A stretch of 64,000 nucleotides of DNA from an uncultured Clostridia bacterium. Lineage in GTDB: Bacteria; Bacillota; Clostridia; Christensenellales; Borkfalkiaceae. The notes under the pieces are model-generated. The model searched no databases. It saw nothing but the letters and a program-made list of their open reading frames with translations, and was not told the origin of the DNA. The stretch is from the NCBI GenBank assembly GCA_944372575.1, contig CALVZS010000009.1, positions 1 to 64,000 of the forward strand, written 5' to 3'. A program made the translations under genes and the position numbers. Shown in pieces: positions 40,508 through 47,738 of this stretch (the first letter of the stretch is position 1; every line of letters starts with the position of its first letter).

Positions 40508-40816
40508 ATGCAGGAAGTCAAGGTGCTCGAAACCGCCCCCGCCATCGTCGTCGCGCTCTCGGGTGAGATCGCGGCGGAGAATGCGGACGAATTTTATGCG
40601 GAGATCAGAATGGTGTATGAGGCGCATCCGGCGGACATCACGTTCGACTGCACGGCGCTCACGTTTATCGATTCGACGACGCTCGGAACGTTCGTGAAAC
40701 TCCTCAAGCGCGTGCGCGAGGACGGACACAACTTCCGGCTCATTCACTTGCAGCCGAGGCTGAAAAAGCTGTTCGTCATCTGTGCGCTCGATACCATCAT
40801 GGAGATAGAGGGATGA
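40508..40816 (+). CDS. STAS-domain anti-sigma factor antagonist (RsbV/SpoIIAA-like)
   Basis: 102 residues, a single STAS domain. The phosphorylatable Ser56 lies in LTFIDSTTLGTFVKLLKRV, the usual place. In the unphosphorylated form such proteins bind the anti-sigma kinase and free the sigma factor. First gene of a four-gene unit with overlapping ends: antagonist, RsbW-like protein, sigma factor, anti-sigma kinase. Confidence 0.88.
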   Translation: MQEVKVLETAPAIVVALSGEIAAENADEFYAEIRMVYEAHPADITFDCTALTFIDSTTLGTFVKLLKRVREDGHNFRLIHLQPRLKKLFVICALDTIMEIEG

Positions 40817-41190
40817 AGGAATATCTTTGTCTGCGCGTGCCGCTGCGGCGCGAGATGATGACGACCGTCCGCCTTGCGACGGGCGGGGTGTGTTCGGCTG
40901 CCGCCATGAGCTACGACGGCGGCGAGGACTGTAAGGTCTGCGTGACGGAGAGCCTGCTCCTGCTCATGCGCCGCGGCTATTCTGCCGCAAGCGTCTGTTT
41001 TTCCGCGCCCGAGGAGGGCGGCGGCGTACGCGTGTGCGTCACGGGCAGCGAGGGAAGCTGCGGGCAGGCCGCATCGGACGAGGACGAGATCGCGCTCGCG
41101 CTGCTCAATGCGCTCGCCGAGGACGTCACGATGGACAGGGACGGGGGCGCGCTGAAGGCGATCGCCTTTGCATTCGGTCAACAGGCATGA
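40813..41190 (+). CDS. Degenerate RsbW/SpoIIAB-like protein (probable pseudokinase)
   Basis: 125 residues. MMTTVRLATGGVCSAAAMSYDGGEDCKVCVTESLLLLMRRGY (15-56) follows the anti-sigma kinase pattern (VRL..SG+AS..G+…+EDLK+AVSEA.TNA..H.Y), but the Mg/ATP-binding Asn of the N-box is Leu50 (family E-xxx-N becomes E-xxx-L) and no GxGxG ATP-lid motif follows. The end (ALKAIAFAFGQQA) is like RsbW tails. ATP binding is therefore unlikely. Overlaps both neighbours by 4 nt. It may hold the sigma factor or antagonist without phosphorylation (inference). Confidence 0.6.
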   Translation: MKEYLCLRVPLRREMMTTVRLATGGVCSAAAMSYDGGEDCKVCVTESLLLLMRRGYSAASVCFSAPEEGGGVRVCVTGSEGSCGQAASDEDEIALALLNALAEDVTMDRDGGALKAIAFAFGQQA

Positions 41191-41966
41191 GCGCGGAACT
41201 TCGCAATCAGCAGGCGGACGAGGGCGCAGAGGAGCGGGAAGAGGAGCTCTTCCGCAGATACCGGGAGACGCATGACGTTGCCCTGCGCAATGAGATCGTC
41301 GAAAAGTACCTGTATATCGCCGCCGTGCTCGCCAAAAAATTTGTCGGTCGCGGGGTGGACTACGACGATTTGTATCAGGTCGCTTCGCTCGCGCTCATCA
41401 AGGGCGTTGACCGCTTTGACGAGCGCAAGGGGCTCAGGTTCTCCACCTTCATCACGCCGACCATCACGGGCGAGATCAAAAATTACTTCCGTGACCGCTC
41501 CCGCCTTGTGCATCTTCCGCGCAAGGTCAGCGAACTGCGCGTGGGCATCAAGCGCGCTTCGGAGGAGTTCTTTGCCAAAAACGGCAGAAAGCCAACGGCG
41601 AAGGAGCTTGCGCAGGCGCTGGGGGTGAGCGAGGAGGAGATCCTGCGCTGTTCGGATGCGGGCGGCGTGGTCTCTCTCGATACGCCCGTCGAACACGAGG
41701 GCGAGGAGGGCATGAGCCTGCATGAGGTGCTGCCCGCCGAGAATGACATATTTGAGAAGGTGGAGGATCGCGACGCGCTGGAGTCTGCCCTGCGCACCCT
41801 CACGCCGCAGGAGCGCGACCTGATCCGCTACCGCTTTGTGCGCGAACTTTCCCAGATGGAGACGGCAAAGCGGATGGGGGTCTCGCAGATGAACGTCTCA
41901 CGCATGGAACGCAGAGTTCTGCAGAAACTGCGGGAGACGATGAAGAGATCGATGGTGGAAGGATGA
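41187..41966 (+). CDS. RNA polymerase sigma factor, SigB/SigF/SigG family
   Basis: 259 residues. Region 2 (about 25-115) has RNEIVEKYLYIAAVLAKKFVGRGVDYDDLYQVASLALIKGVDRFDERKGLRFSTFITPTITGEIKNYFRD; region 3 follows with LVHLPRKVSELRVGIKRA; region 4 (about 200-255) has LTPQERDLIRYRFVRELSQMETAKRMGVSQMNVSRMERRVLQKLRE. This is the group 3 stress/sporulation class. Flanked by its own antagonist and kinase genes. The gene order (V, W-like, sigma, W) differs from both spoIIA (AA-AB-sigF) and sigB (V-W-B-X), so SigB-like stress control is preferred over SigF. Confidence 0.9.
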   Translation: MSAELRNQQADEGAEEREEELFRRYRETHDVALRNEIVEKYLYIAAVLAKKFVGRGVDYDDLYQVASLALIKGVDRFDERKGLRFSTFITPTITGEIKNYFRDRSRLVHLPRKVSELRVGIKRASEEFFAKNGRKPTAKELAQALGVSEEEILRCSDAGGVVSLDTPVEHEGEEGMSLHEVLPAENDIFEKVEDRDALESALRTLTPQERDLIRYRFVRELSQMETAKRMGVSQMNVSRMERRVLQKLRETMKRSMVEG

Positions 41967-42325
41967 ACTGCGAAGTGGATGATTTTCGGGCGCTCAAGGC
42001 GGCGCTCGAAACAATGTGCGCGGCGCTCAAAGCGGATCGCGTGCCGGAGAACGCCGTGTTTGACTGCAAGCTGGTGGCGTGCGAGCTGCTGAGCAATGCG
42101 CTCCGCTACGGCGGCGGTTCCGCCCGCTTCTGCGCGGAAAAGCAGGACGGCGAAGTCGTCATCCGCGTGCGCAGCGCCAACAATCTCCGCCCGCCCGAAC
42201 ATGTCGATTGTTCCTCTGTCGAGGAGGAGCGCGGGAGGGGACTCTTTCTCGTGGACGCGCTGGCACAGTCGCGCACGTTCAGCGAGGAGGACGGCGTCTG
42301 CGTGATCGTCCGCATCATCCGTTAG
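41963..42325 (+). CDS. Anti-sigma factor serine kinase (RsbW/SpoIIAB-like, HATPase)
   Basis: 120 residues. Here the GHKL ATPase motifs are intact: N-box KLVACELLSNALRYG with Glu41 and Asn45, and G-box ERGRGLFLVDALA (90-101). It should bind and hold the adjacent sigma factor and phosphorylate the STAS antagonist. Overlaps the sigma gene by 4 nt; last gene of the unit, followed by a strong terminator. Compared with RsbW it is short (usual 140-160), lacking some N-terminal residues. Confidence 0.85.
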   Translation: MNCEVDDFRALKAALETMCAALKADRVPENAVFDCKLVACELLSNALRYGGGSARFCAEKQDGEVVIRVRSANNLRPPEHVDCSSVEEERGRGLFLVDALAQSRTFSEEDGVCVIVRIIR

Positions 42326-42368
42326 ATCGTACAATCATACAGGAAAACAGACAGAACGCATATAAAAT

Positions 42369-42403
42369 GCGCCCCGCGGCAGTCTGCCGCGGGGCGCGTT
42401 TTT
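42369..42403 (+). terminator. Terminator of the sigma operon
   Basis: Perfect 13-bp stem (42369-42381 with 42385-42397), loop GTC, then GTTTTT. It shares the core GCCCCGCGGCA/TGCCGCGGGGC with 32182 and 60210. Confidence 0.9.
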
Positions 42404-42414
42404 GGGATGGACGG

Positions 42415-43254
42415 TCACAGTTTGGTAAGGACGTCCGCGAGATCTTCGGAAAATACAAGCGATTTCTTCATAAGAACGGGCGGGACGCCGGGATCATCCA
42501 GGTTGATGCGGATAAGGCGCGTCCTTTCCCTGCGCAGGGCGAGCCGCTCGAACGGGAAGCGGATGATGCCGGGCGTATTGAACCCGACGCCCAGCTCTAA
42601 AAGCAGCGTCTTTTTCGTGCGCGCCTCTTCGACGAATGCGTCATACCGCTGCGCCGCGCTCTCCCAGGCATCGTCCTCTGTAAAGAAGGCGTCCTTGCGG
42701 ATATGTACTTCCATATCCCCGCCGCATACGGGACACTTCGGTACAAGGGCAGAGGGGATGCGGCAGTCCGCCTGTCCGGCGGCCATTTCGCGCATGAGTT
42801 CCTCGTTCGGATAGAGCGTCTCGTGGCAGCCCTTTGCGCACTGCAGCAGCCCGTAGTCGCCCTGCACGGCGAACAGCCTCTCCGGATCGAACCCCGCCTT
42901 TTCAAACTGTGCGTCCACGTTGGTCGTGATGACGAAGTAGTTTTTCCCGCGGACAAGTTCGTACAGCTTTCGGTAGAGGGCCATGGCGGGCGGATCCCAG
43001 CGGTTGAGCAGGATGTGGCGTGACCAGTACGCCCACTTCTCTTCCTGCGTGTCAAAGGGATAGAATCCTGCCGAATACATATCCGTCATGCCGTATTTTT
43101 GCATGAAGTCGGGAAAATGCTCCCGGAATCGCACGCCGCCGTAAGCGAGCCCCGCCGCCGAGGAAAGCCCCGCGCCGCCGCCGATCAGGATGCATTCCGC
43201 ACCTGCGAGCAGTTCCTTTGCACGCCGGATGCGCGTTTCAAAATGTTCATCCAT
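42415..43254 (-). CDS. SirTM-like sirtuin (SIR2 family, probable ADP-ribosyltransferase)
   Basis: 279 residues. NAD-binding GGGAGLSSAAGLAYGGVRF (25-43), TTNVDAQFEKAGF (110-122) and a Cys4 zinc site (Cys139, Cys143, Cys174, Cys177). The catalytic His of deacetylase sirtuins is replaced: LFAVQGDYGLLQC has Gln131 in that place. This pattern, plus GMTDMYSAGFYPF and KWAYWSRH, is that of SirTM (class M) sirtuins, which ADP-ribosylate lipoylated GcvH-L under oxidative stress together with a macrodomain hydrolase. No macrodomain, GcvH-L or lipoate ligase gene is in this window. It sits 34 nt after the YwnB-like gene on the same strand and probably shares its Rrf2-type promoter. Start 43254 has GGAGG 6 nt upstream. 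Confidence 0.8.
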   Translation of the reverse strand: MDEHFETRIRRAKELLAGAECILIGGGAGLSSAAGLAYGGVRFREHFPDFMQKYGMTDMYSAGFYPFDTQEEKWAYWSRHILLNRWDPPAMALYRKLYELVRGKNYFVITTNVDAQFEKAGFDPERLFAVQGDYGLLQCAKGCHETLYPNEELMREMAAGQADCRIPSALVPKCPVCGGDMEVHIRKDAFFTEDDAWESAAQRYDAFVEEARTKKTLLLELGVGFNTPGIIRFPFERLALRRERTRLIRINLDDPGVPPVLMKKSLVFSEDLADVLTKL

Positions 43255-43288
43255 CGCCTGCCTCCGTCCTCTCCCCCGGAAGGGGCTG

Positions 43289-43930
43289 TTATGCGCCGAT
43301 GACGGAGACCCGCTTGCCGATGTGGTCGTCGCGCTCCAGTTCATCGATCATGGCGATCGCATAGTCCGCATAGCTGATGCGGCTGACGCCCTTGTCGTTG
43401 ACGAAATACTCTTCACCGCCCAAGATGTACTTTCCCGTGCGCGCCCCGTCTGCCGCGAAGTCCGCCGCGGGAGAGAGATACGTCCAGAGGACGTCGCTGC
43501 GCCCGCGCAGCTGTGCAAGCGCTTCTCCCATGTTGTTGGCAAGCGGCTTGAACGCATCGGGGAAGCTCTCCAGATCTTTGACCTGCATCGTGTGGGTACC
43601 GTCAAGATACAGGCTCCCCGCACCGCCCACGACGAACAGGCGCACCTTCGTCCCGCTCAGAATGTCGCACAGGTGCATGAGGGAACTCTTGTGCAGGGGG
43701 AGCGTTTCGGGTGTCCACGCGCCGAATGCGTCGATCACGGCGTCAAAGCCGATGAGATCTTCCTGCGTCAGGTCAAACAGATCCTTTCTGACCGTCTTTG
43801 CCTGCGGATTTGCGACCGCTCTGTCTCCGCGCACGAATCCCGTTACGTCATATCCGCGCGAAACCGCCTCATTCACAAGGCAGACGCCTTCTTTGCCCGC
43901 CGCACATACGATTGCCACTTTCTTCATCAT
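43289..43930 (-). CDS. NAD(P)-binding oxidoreductase-like protein, YwnB/NmrA type
   Basis: 213 residues, an atypical SDR with Rossmann start KKVAIVCAAGKEGVCLVNEAVSRGYDVTGFVRGD and no Tyr-x3-Lys catalytic pair; typical of NmrA/YwnB redox sensors or reductases. In Bacillus subtilis ywnB is the neighbour of the Rrf2-type gene ywnA, exactly the association seen here (Rrf2 gene 145 nt upstream). Start 43930 with GGAGGT 4 nt before. It is controlled by a promoter with two dyads (43953-43971 and 43993-44015). Confidence 0.8.
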   Translation of the reverse strand: MMKKVAIVCAAGKEGVCLVNEAVSRGYDVTGFVRGDRAVANPQAKTVRKDLFDLTQEDLIGFDAVIDAFGAWTPETLPLHKSSLMHLCDILSGTKVRLFVVGGAGSLYLDGTHTMQVKDLESFPDAFKPLANNMGEALAQLRGRSDVLWTYLSPAADFAADGARTGKYILGGEEYFVNDKGVSRISYADYAIAMIDELERDDHIGKRVSVIGA

Positions 43931-43952
43931 ATTTACCTCCGAAAAAATTTGT

Positions 43953-44015
43953 TGTAATCATCTTGATTACATCTATAATATACCACGCCATTGTTGTAAT
44001 GTCAAGCGTTACAAC
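43953..44015 (-). promoter_or_regulatory. Promoter with two Rrf2-type operators
   Basis: Minus strand TTGACA (44000-44005), 17-nt spacer, TATATT (43977-43982). A dyad GTTGTAA-N9-TTACAAC spans 43993-44015 across the -35 box; a second, TGTAATCA-tct-TGATTACA (43953-43971), lies just past the start site. Both resemble the dyad before the rrf2 gene. Confidence 0.75.
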
Positions 44016-44029
44016 GCAATTTTTCCGAA

Positions 44030-44069
44030 AAAAATAAAAATACTTCCGCCCCCGGGAGGGGACGGAAGG
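44030..44069 (-). terminator. Terminator of the rrf2 gene
   Basis: On the minus strand a CTTCCG…CGGAAG hairpin with GC centre (44043-44067) is followed by an A/T-rich tract with long T-runs, so it separates the rrf2 gene from the ywnB-like promoter. Confidence 0.7.
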
Positions 44070-44074
44070 ACGGG

Positions 44075-44500
44075 TCAGAGACGCTGATTAAGATCGCGCA
44101 TGAGGTCGGCGAGCGTGACGCCCTGCAGCTCGCGCTCGAGCGCGGCCTGTGCTGCCTCCAGGCGGCCGTCCAGGACGGCGTGGACGTTTTTCCCGACGGG
44201 ACACGCCGGGTTGGGGTGTTCGTGGAAGTGAAAGAGCGCGCCCTCCACGCTGTCCACGGCGCGGTAGACGTCGAAGAGGGTGACTTCAGAGGGGTCGCGG
44301 ACAAGACGCGCCCCGCCGCTGCCCGCCTTCACGCTCACAAGTCCGGCTGCCTTCAGGCAGGAGAGCGTTTTGCGGATGATGACGGGGTTGACGTTGACGC
44401 TCGCGGCGATGAATTCGGACGTCGTCTTCTGTGTATCGGCAAAATAGCACAGGACGAGCAGGGTGTGTACTGCCACCGTAAAACGGGAAGGGATCTGCAT
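44075..44500 (-). CDS. Rrf2-family transcriptional regulator (YwnA-like)
   Basis: 141 residues, a winged HTH dimer-former. SRFTVAVHTLLVLCYFADTQKTTSEFIAASVNVNPVIIRKTLSCLKAAGLVSVKAGSGGARL (5-66) is the Rrf2 DNA-binding unit. It lacks the CxxxxxCxxxxC cluster ligands of IscR/NsrR, having single Cys residues (about 19, 52 and 99), so thiol-based sensing is possible but unproven. The best Bacillus parallel is YwnA, next to YwnB. Its promoter contains the same dyad as the ywnB-like promoter, implying autoregulation. Confidence 0.87.
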   Translation of the reverse strand: MQIPSRFTVAVHTLLVLCYFADTQKTTSEFIAASVNVNPVIIRKTLSCLKAAGLVSVKAGSGGARLVRDPSEVTLFDVYRAVDSVEGALFHFHEHPNPACPVGKNVHAVLDGRLEAAQAALERELQGVTLADLMRDLNQRL

Positions 44501-44539
44501 AAAATTCTCCGGTCGATCAGAATGAATGATGACAGGGAT

Positions 44540-44577
44540 ATTATATTCTTATTATATTGTAATGTCAAGCATTACAA
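44540..44577 (-). promoter_or_regulatory. rrf2 promoter with operator over the -35 box
   Basis: Minus strand TTGACA (44563-44568), 17-nt spacer, TATAAT (44540-44545). The dyad TTGTAATG-cttga-CATTACAA occupies 44557-44577 and contains the whole -35 box. Confidence 0.8.
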
Positions 44578-44599
44578 CGCGCGCCCGCGCACATTCTGT

Positions 44600-44628
44600 A
44601 AAAAAAGCGGCGCCGCAGAGGGCGCCGC
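44600..44628 (-). terminator. Terminator of the 44641-46485 membrane-protein gene
   Basis: Minus-strand hairpin GCGGCGCC / GGCGCCGC (44607-44614, 44621-44628) followed by seven T. Confidence 0.85.
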
Positions 44629-44640
44629 GAAGGGGAAGCA

Positions 44641-46485
44641 TCAGAGTTTGCTGACATATTGATAGAGTTTGCCGAGCAGTTCGGGGGAGATGTGGCTGCG
44701 GAATTTTCCGAGGTAGATGAACACGCGGCGGAAAAATTCGCGGTTGTCCCCGCCGATGACGTAGGCGGGCAGGTAGGCGAGGTCGCCGAAGCGGTTGGCG
44801 ATGAACAGGTCGCCGAATTCGTTCTTCTCCTGCGGCGTCAGCGTATTGATGAACGGGTCATAGGTGTAGGGGGTGGGGTCGTAGACCGCTCTCGGCGCGG
44901 CCTGCTGCGCATAGGCGGGAGCATATGCCGCCGCCGGAGGGGCGACGTATGCGGGCGCGGGCGGCGCGGACTGTACCGGCTGGGCAGCCGCGGGTGCATA
45001 GTGATAGGCATAGGGCGCTCCGGCCGCCTGCTGCGGGGTCTCCTCGGGCGCGATGCCGCGGGCAAGTGCTGCCATGCTCCTCTCAAATTCGCTCATGGGC
45101 GAATCGTCTGCGGCCGCCGCTTTGGCGGAAGGCTTCTTGTCCTCGGCGGCAGAGGTCGGCTCGGGCGCAGGTGCAGGCGCCGCGGAGGCGGGCGCGGCCG
45201 GGACGGCGGACGGCGTCATGGGCGCCGCAAAGAAGGGAACGGCATAGATCGGGGTTGCCGGCTGCTGTGCGGCGGGCTGTTGGACGATGACCGTCGTTCC
45301 GGTTCCGGGGATCGTCTGCTGCGTCTGGGCAGCGGTTGCCGGCTGCGCGGCGGCAACGGGCTGTGCAGCGGCAGCGGGCTGTGCGGACGGTGCGGCGTCT
45401 CCGGGCTGGGCGAGCGCGTAATGCTCGCCTGCCTCGGCGCTCGCCGCCTCATCGCTGCGCGCCCGGGCGCCGGATGTCTGCGAGATCGCCGCGATGAGCG
45501 CAAGCAGGAACGCCGCAAGCGAGGCGGCCAGGGCGAGGATGACGGGCAGCAGATTGTCGCTGTTGAACATGACGTCTGCCGATTTGTCCGTGATCTGCGC
45601 GATCACGGCAAGCAGGACTGCCGCAAAGAGCACACCCAGGCGCACCGCATCAAAGACATATGCCCTGCGTGCGCTCAGGCGTACGGTGGACAAAATGAGG
45701 TTGAGGATGATGACGGCCATCGTGATGAACGCCGTCAGGTTGACGAACAGGTTTTCGCCGATATGGGTATACCGGATGTCCGCCGCCACCGTTGCCGAAC
45801 CGGGATAGGTGAGCCCGAATACGGTTGCGGCAAGGAGCAGGAAGGAGACGAGATTGAGTACGCCCTTCCCCTTGCGGCGCACCAGCGCCGTAACGATGAG
45901 GGCGATGAGCATGACGCCCGCAACGGCGCCTGTCGAGAGGTCGACCATGGCGCCGCTGAAATCTCCGCGTTCCACGGCGAGCAGGTAGTAGGAGAGCAGG
46001 AAGTATCCCGCATAGGTGAGAAACACAAGGATCGCCGAGGTCATTGCGCAGTTCTTTGCCGCCTTTCTCGAGCAGAGGGCGACGATCATCAGCACGACGG
46101 ACAGGACGACCGTCACGCACAGCAGGACGAGAAGCCCGAATTCAAGGACGTTGGCGGTATATCCCTGGCGGAACATATCGGAGAAGAAGGTGCCGGCGCC
46201 CCGCGAGACGATGGTCGCAAAATAGGCGTACACATAGCCGAACAGCGAATCGGCAAGTGGGACGTTCTCCGCTTCAAAGGTGGACAGGTTGCCGTTGAAA
46301 TTGGGCTGGAAGATGCCCGTGACGGCACTCAGCAATCCGAGGAACAATCCGCCCACGGCGCAGATGAAAGCGATGACGGCAAGCAGGCGGTATCCGCCGG
46401 CGGCAGGTTTTTTGGCCGCTGCGTCGGGGGTACCCATGCCCGCATTGACCGGTTCATCGATGATCAGTTGCGGAAATTGGCTCAT
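44641..46485 (-). CDS. Multi-pass membrane protein with long Ala/Pro/Gln-rich cytoplasmic tail
   Basis: 614 residues. Eight or so membrane helices in the first 340 residues (RLLAVIAFICAVGGLFLGLLSAVTG…LILSTVRLSARRAYVF…PVILALAASLAAFLLALIAAIS), then about 200 residues of low-complexity Ala/Pro/Gln sequence, then a short ordered end (PYTYDPFINTLTPQEKNEFGDLFIANRFGDLAYLPAYVIGGDNREFFRRVFIYLGKFRSHISPELLGKLYQYV). Related in style to the 32-34.8 kb membrane proteins. Start 46485 with GGAG 11 nt upstream. Unknown function. Confidence 0.65.
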   Translation of the reverse strand: MSQFPQLIIDEPVNAGMGTPDAAAKKPAAGGYRLLAVIAFICAVGGLFLGLLSAVTGIFQPNFNGNLSTFEAENVPLADSLFGYVYAYFATIVSRGAGTFFSDMFRQGYTANVLEFGLLVLLCVTVVLSVVLMIVALCSRKAAKNCAMTSAILVFLTYAGYFLLSYYLLAVERGDFSGAMVDLSTGAVAGVMLIALIVTALVRRKGKGVLNLVSFLLLAATVFGLTYPGSATVAADIRYTHIGENLFVNLTAFITMAVIILNLILSTVRLSARRAYVFDAVRLGVLFAAVLLAVIAQITDKSADVMFNSDNLLPVILALAASLAAFLLALIAAISQTSGARARSDEAASAEAGEHYALAQPGDAAPSAQPAAAAQPVAAAQPATAAQTQQTIPGTGTTVIVQQPAAQQPATPIYAVPFFAAPMTPSAVPAAPASAAPAPAPEPTSAAEDKKPSAKAAAADDSPMSEFERSMAALARGIAPEETPQQAAGAPYAYHYAPAAAQPVQSAPPAPAYVAPPAAAYAPAYAQQAAPRAVYDPTPYTYDPFINTLTPQEKNEFGDLFIANRFGDLAYLPAYVIGGDNREFFRRVFIYLGKFRSHISPELLGKLYQYVSKL

Positions 46486-46766
46486 GCTGTATAACACTCC
46501 GTTGTAAATTCGGGGGCAAACATGCCCCCACGATCATGCCCATTATAACACGCGCGGGGGCGGGTGTCAATGCCCTTGCCGAAAAAAACGCAAAATTCTG
46601 CGTTTGCCGACGCGTAACGCGGACATGGTGGCCTCCTTTTTGCGTTTCCGTTGTGAAATTTTTCCGAAAAATCGGACATGGGCGGCGTGCTTTGAAAAAA
46701 TCTCTTGATATTCTGCCCGAAAAATGGTATACTGATACGCGAAAGATGCAAAAAAAGGGGCGAAAG
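46486..46766. promoter_or_regulatory. Divergent intergenic region with two promoters
   Basis: Minus strand: TTGACA (46565-46570), 17 nt, TATAAT (46542-46547) for the membrane protein, whose leader carries a GGGGGCA/TTGCCCCC hairpin (46512-46530). Plus strand: TTGATA (46705-46710), 17 nt, TATACT (46728-46733) for the PucR-type gene. Between them is a TTTTTCCGAAAAA palindrome near 46661-46673. Confidence 0.75.
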
Positions 46767-47738
46767 ATGGCAAACACACAGACGCAGATCAGGCGGATTC
46801 TCAGGGACATCCGCGAAAAGACGGGCATCCATGTCCGCCTGACGCCGGCCGGGGGGGAGGAGACGCACGTCCTGCTCGGCACGGGCGCGGCGGCGCTCGA
46901 CGGCTATATCGACGGGACGGGCGCGGCGGCGGAGCGTACCGCCAGGTTGCTCGAGTATCTCGTGGAAAACGCGGACGCTCATGCCCTGCTCCCTGACCGC
47001 GAGGAGCACCTCAAGGCGGTGCTTCTGGGCGAGGGCGGGGAGTGGTATGCCTTTCGCTTTGCCACCAAGTACGCCCTGCAGGACGGCGCCTGCTTTGCGC
47101 TCGACGTGGTTCCGGACAGGCTCCTTGCGCAGACGTGCGAACTTGTCCGCGGCTGTCTTGCCGAGAACGACCTCTTTGTGAAGATGGATCGCACGCGTCT
47201 CGCCGTCGTACATTTTTCGGACGGCGAGCAGAGCGCCTATGAGTTCGGGCAGTTTCTCTGGCAGTCTCTCTATGAGGAACTTGGCATCCGCGCGAGCATC
47301 GGCATCGGGTGCGACGCCCCTTCCTTTACCGAGATCGCGCAGTCCTATTCCCAGGCGGTCACGGCGGTGCGCATGAGCGAAATGTTCCGCGACGCGGGCG
47401 AAGTGCATTCCTATCGGGAGTACCTGCTCGTCCGGATGCTCGAGGACGTCCCCCGCAGCCGGCTGGAGGAGTATGTCATGCAGTTCCGCGTCGGCAATAT
47501 GGACGACGTGTTTGCGGATGAGGAGATCGCCGAGACGGCGGAGACCTTCCTCGAGAGCAGCCTCAACGTGTCGGAGGCGAGCCGCAAACTCTTCATGCAT
47601 CGCAACACGCTCATGTACCGCCTCGACAAGATCGAGCGCATCACCGGGCTGAACATCCGCAAGTTTTCGGATGCGGTCACCTTCCGCATCCTGAGCGTCT
47701 TACATCACCTGCTCAGACAGGAGAGGAGGGATCCATGA
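46767..47738 (+). CDS. PucR/CdaR-type transcriptional regulator
   Basis: 323 residues. Residues 130-230 (VKMDRTRLAVVHFSDGEQSAYEFGQFLWQSLYEELGIRASIGIG…FTEIAQSYSQAVTAVRM) look like the GGDEF-related central domain of CdaR/PucR proteins, and the C-terminus has the PucR HTH: AETFLESSLNVSEASRKLFMHRNTLMYRLDKIERITGLNIRKFSDAVTFRI (about 265-315). Ligand unknown. ATG 46767 follows AAGGGG. Its stop overlaps the start of the S41 protease gene (ATGA), so the pair is co-expressed. Confidence 0.85.
   Translation: MANTQTQIRRILRDIREKTGIHVRLTPAGGEETHVLLGTGAAALDGYIDGTGAAAERTARLLEYLVENADAHALLPDREEHLKAVLLGEGGEWYAFRFATKYALQDGACFALDVVPDRLLAQTCELVRGCLAENDLFVKMDRTRLAVVHFSDGEQSAYEFGQFLWQSLYEELGIRASIGIGCDAPSFTEIAQSYSQAVTAVRMSEMFRDAGEVHSYREYLLVRMLEDVPRSRLEEYVMQFRVGNMDDVFADEEIAETAETFLESSLNVSEASRKLFMHRNTLMYRLDKIERITGLNIRKFSDAVTFRILSVLHHLLRQERRDP

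Noticed and set aside
40508..42325. spoIIA operon (spoIIAA-spoIIAB-sigF)
   Set aside because: The order is antagonist, degenerate kinase, sigma, kinase, and the antagonist and sigma sequences do not favour SigF; a SigB-like stress locus fits better.
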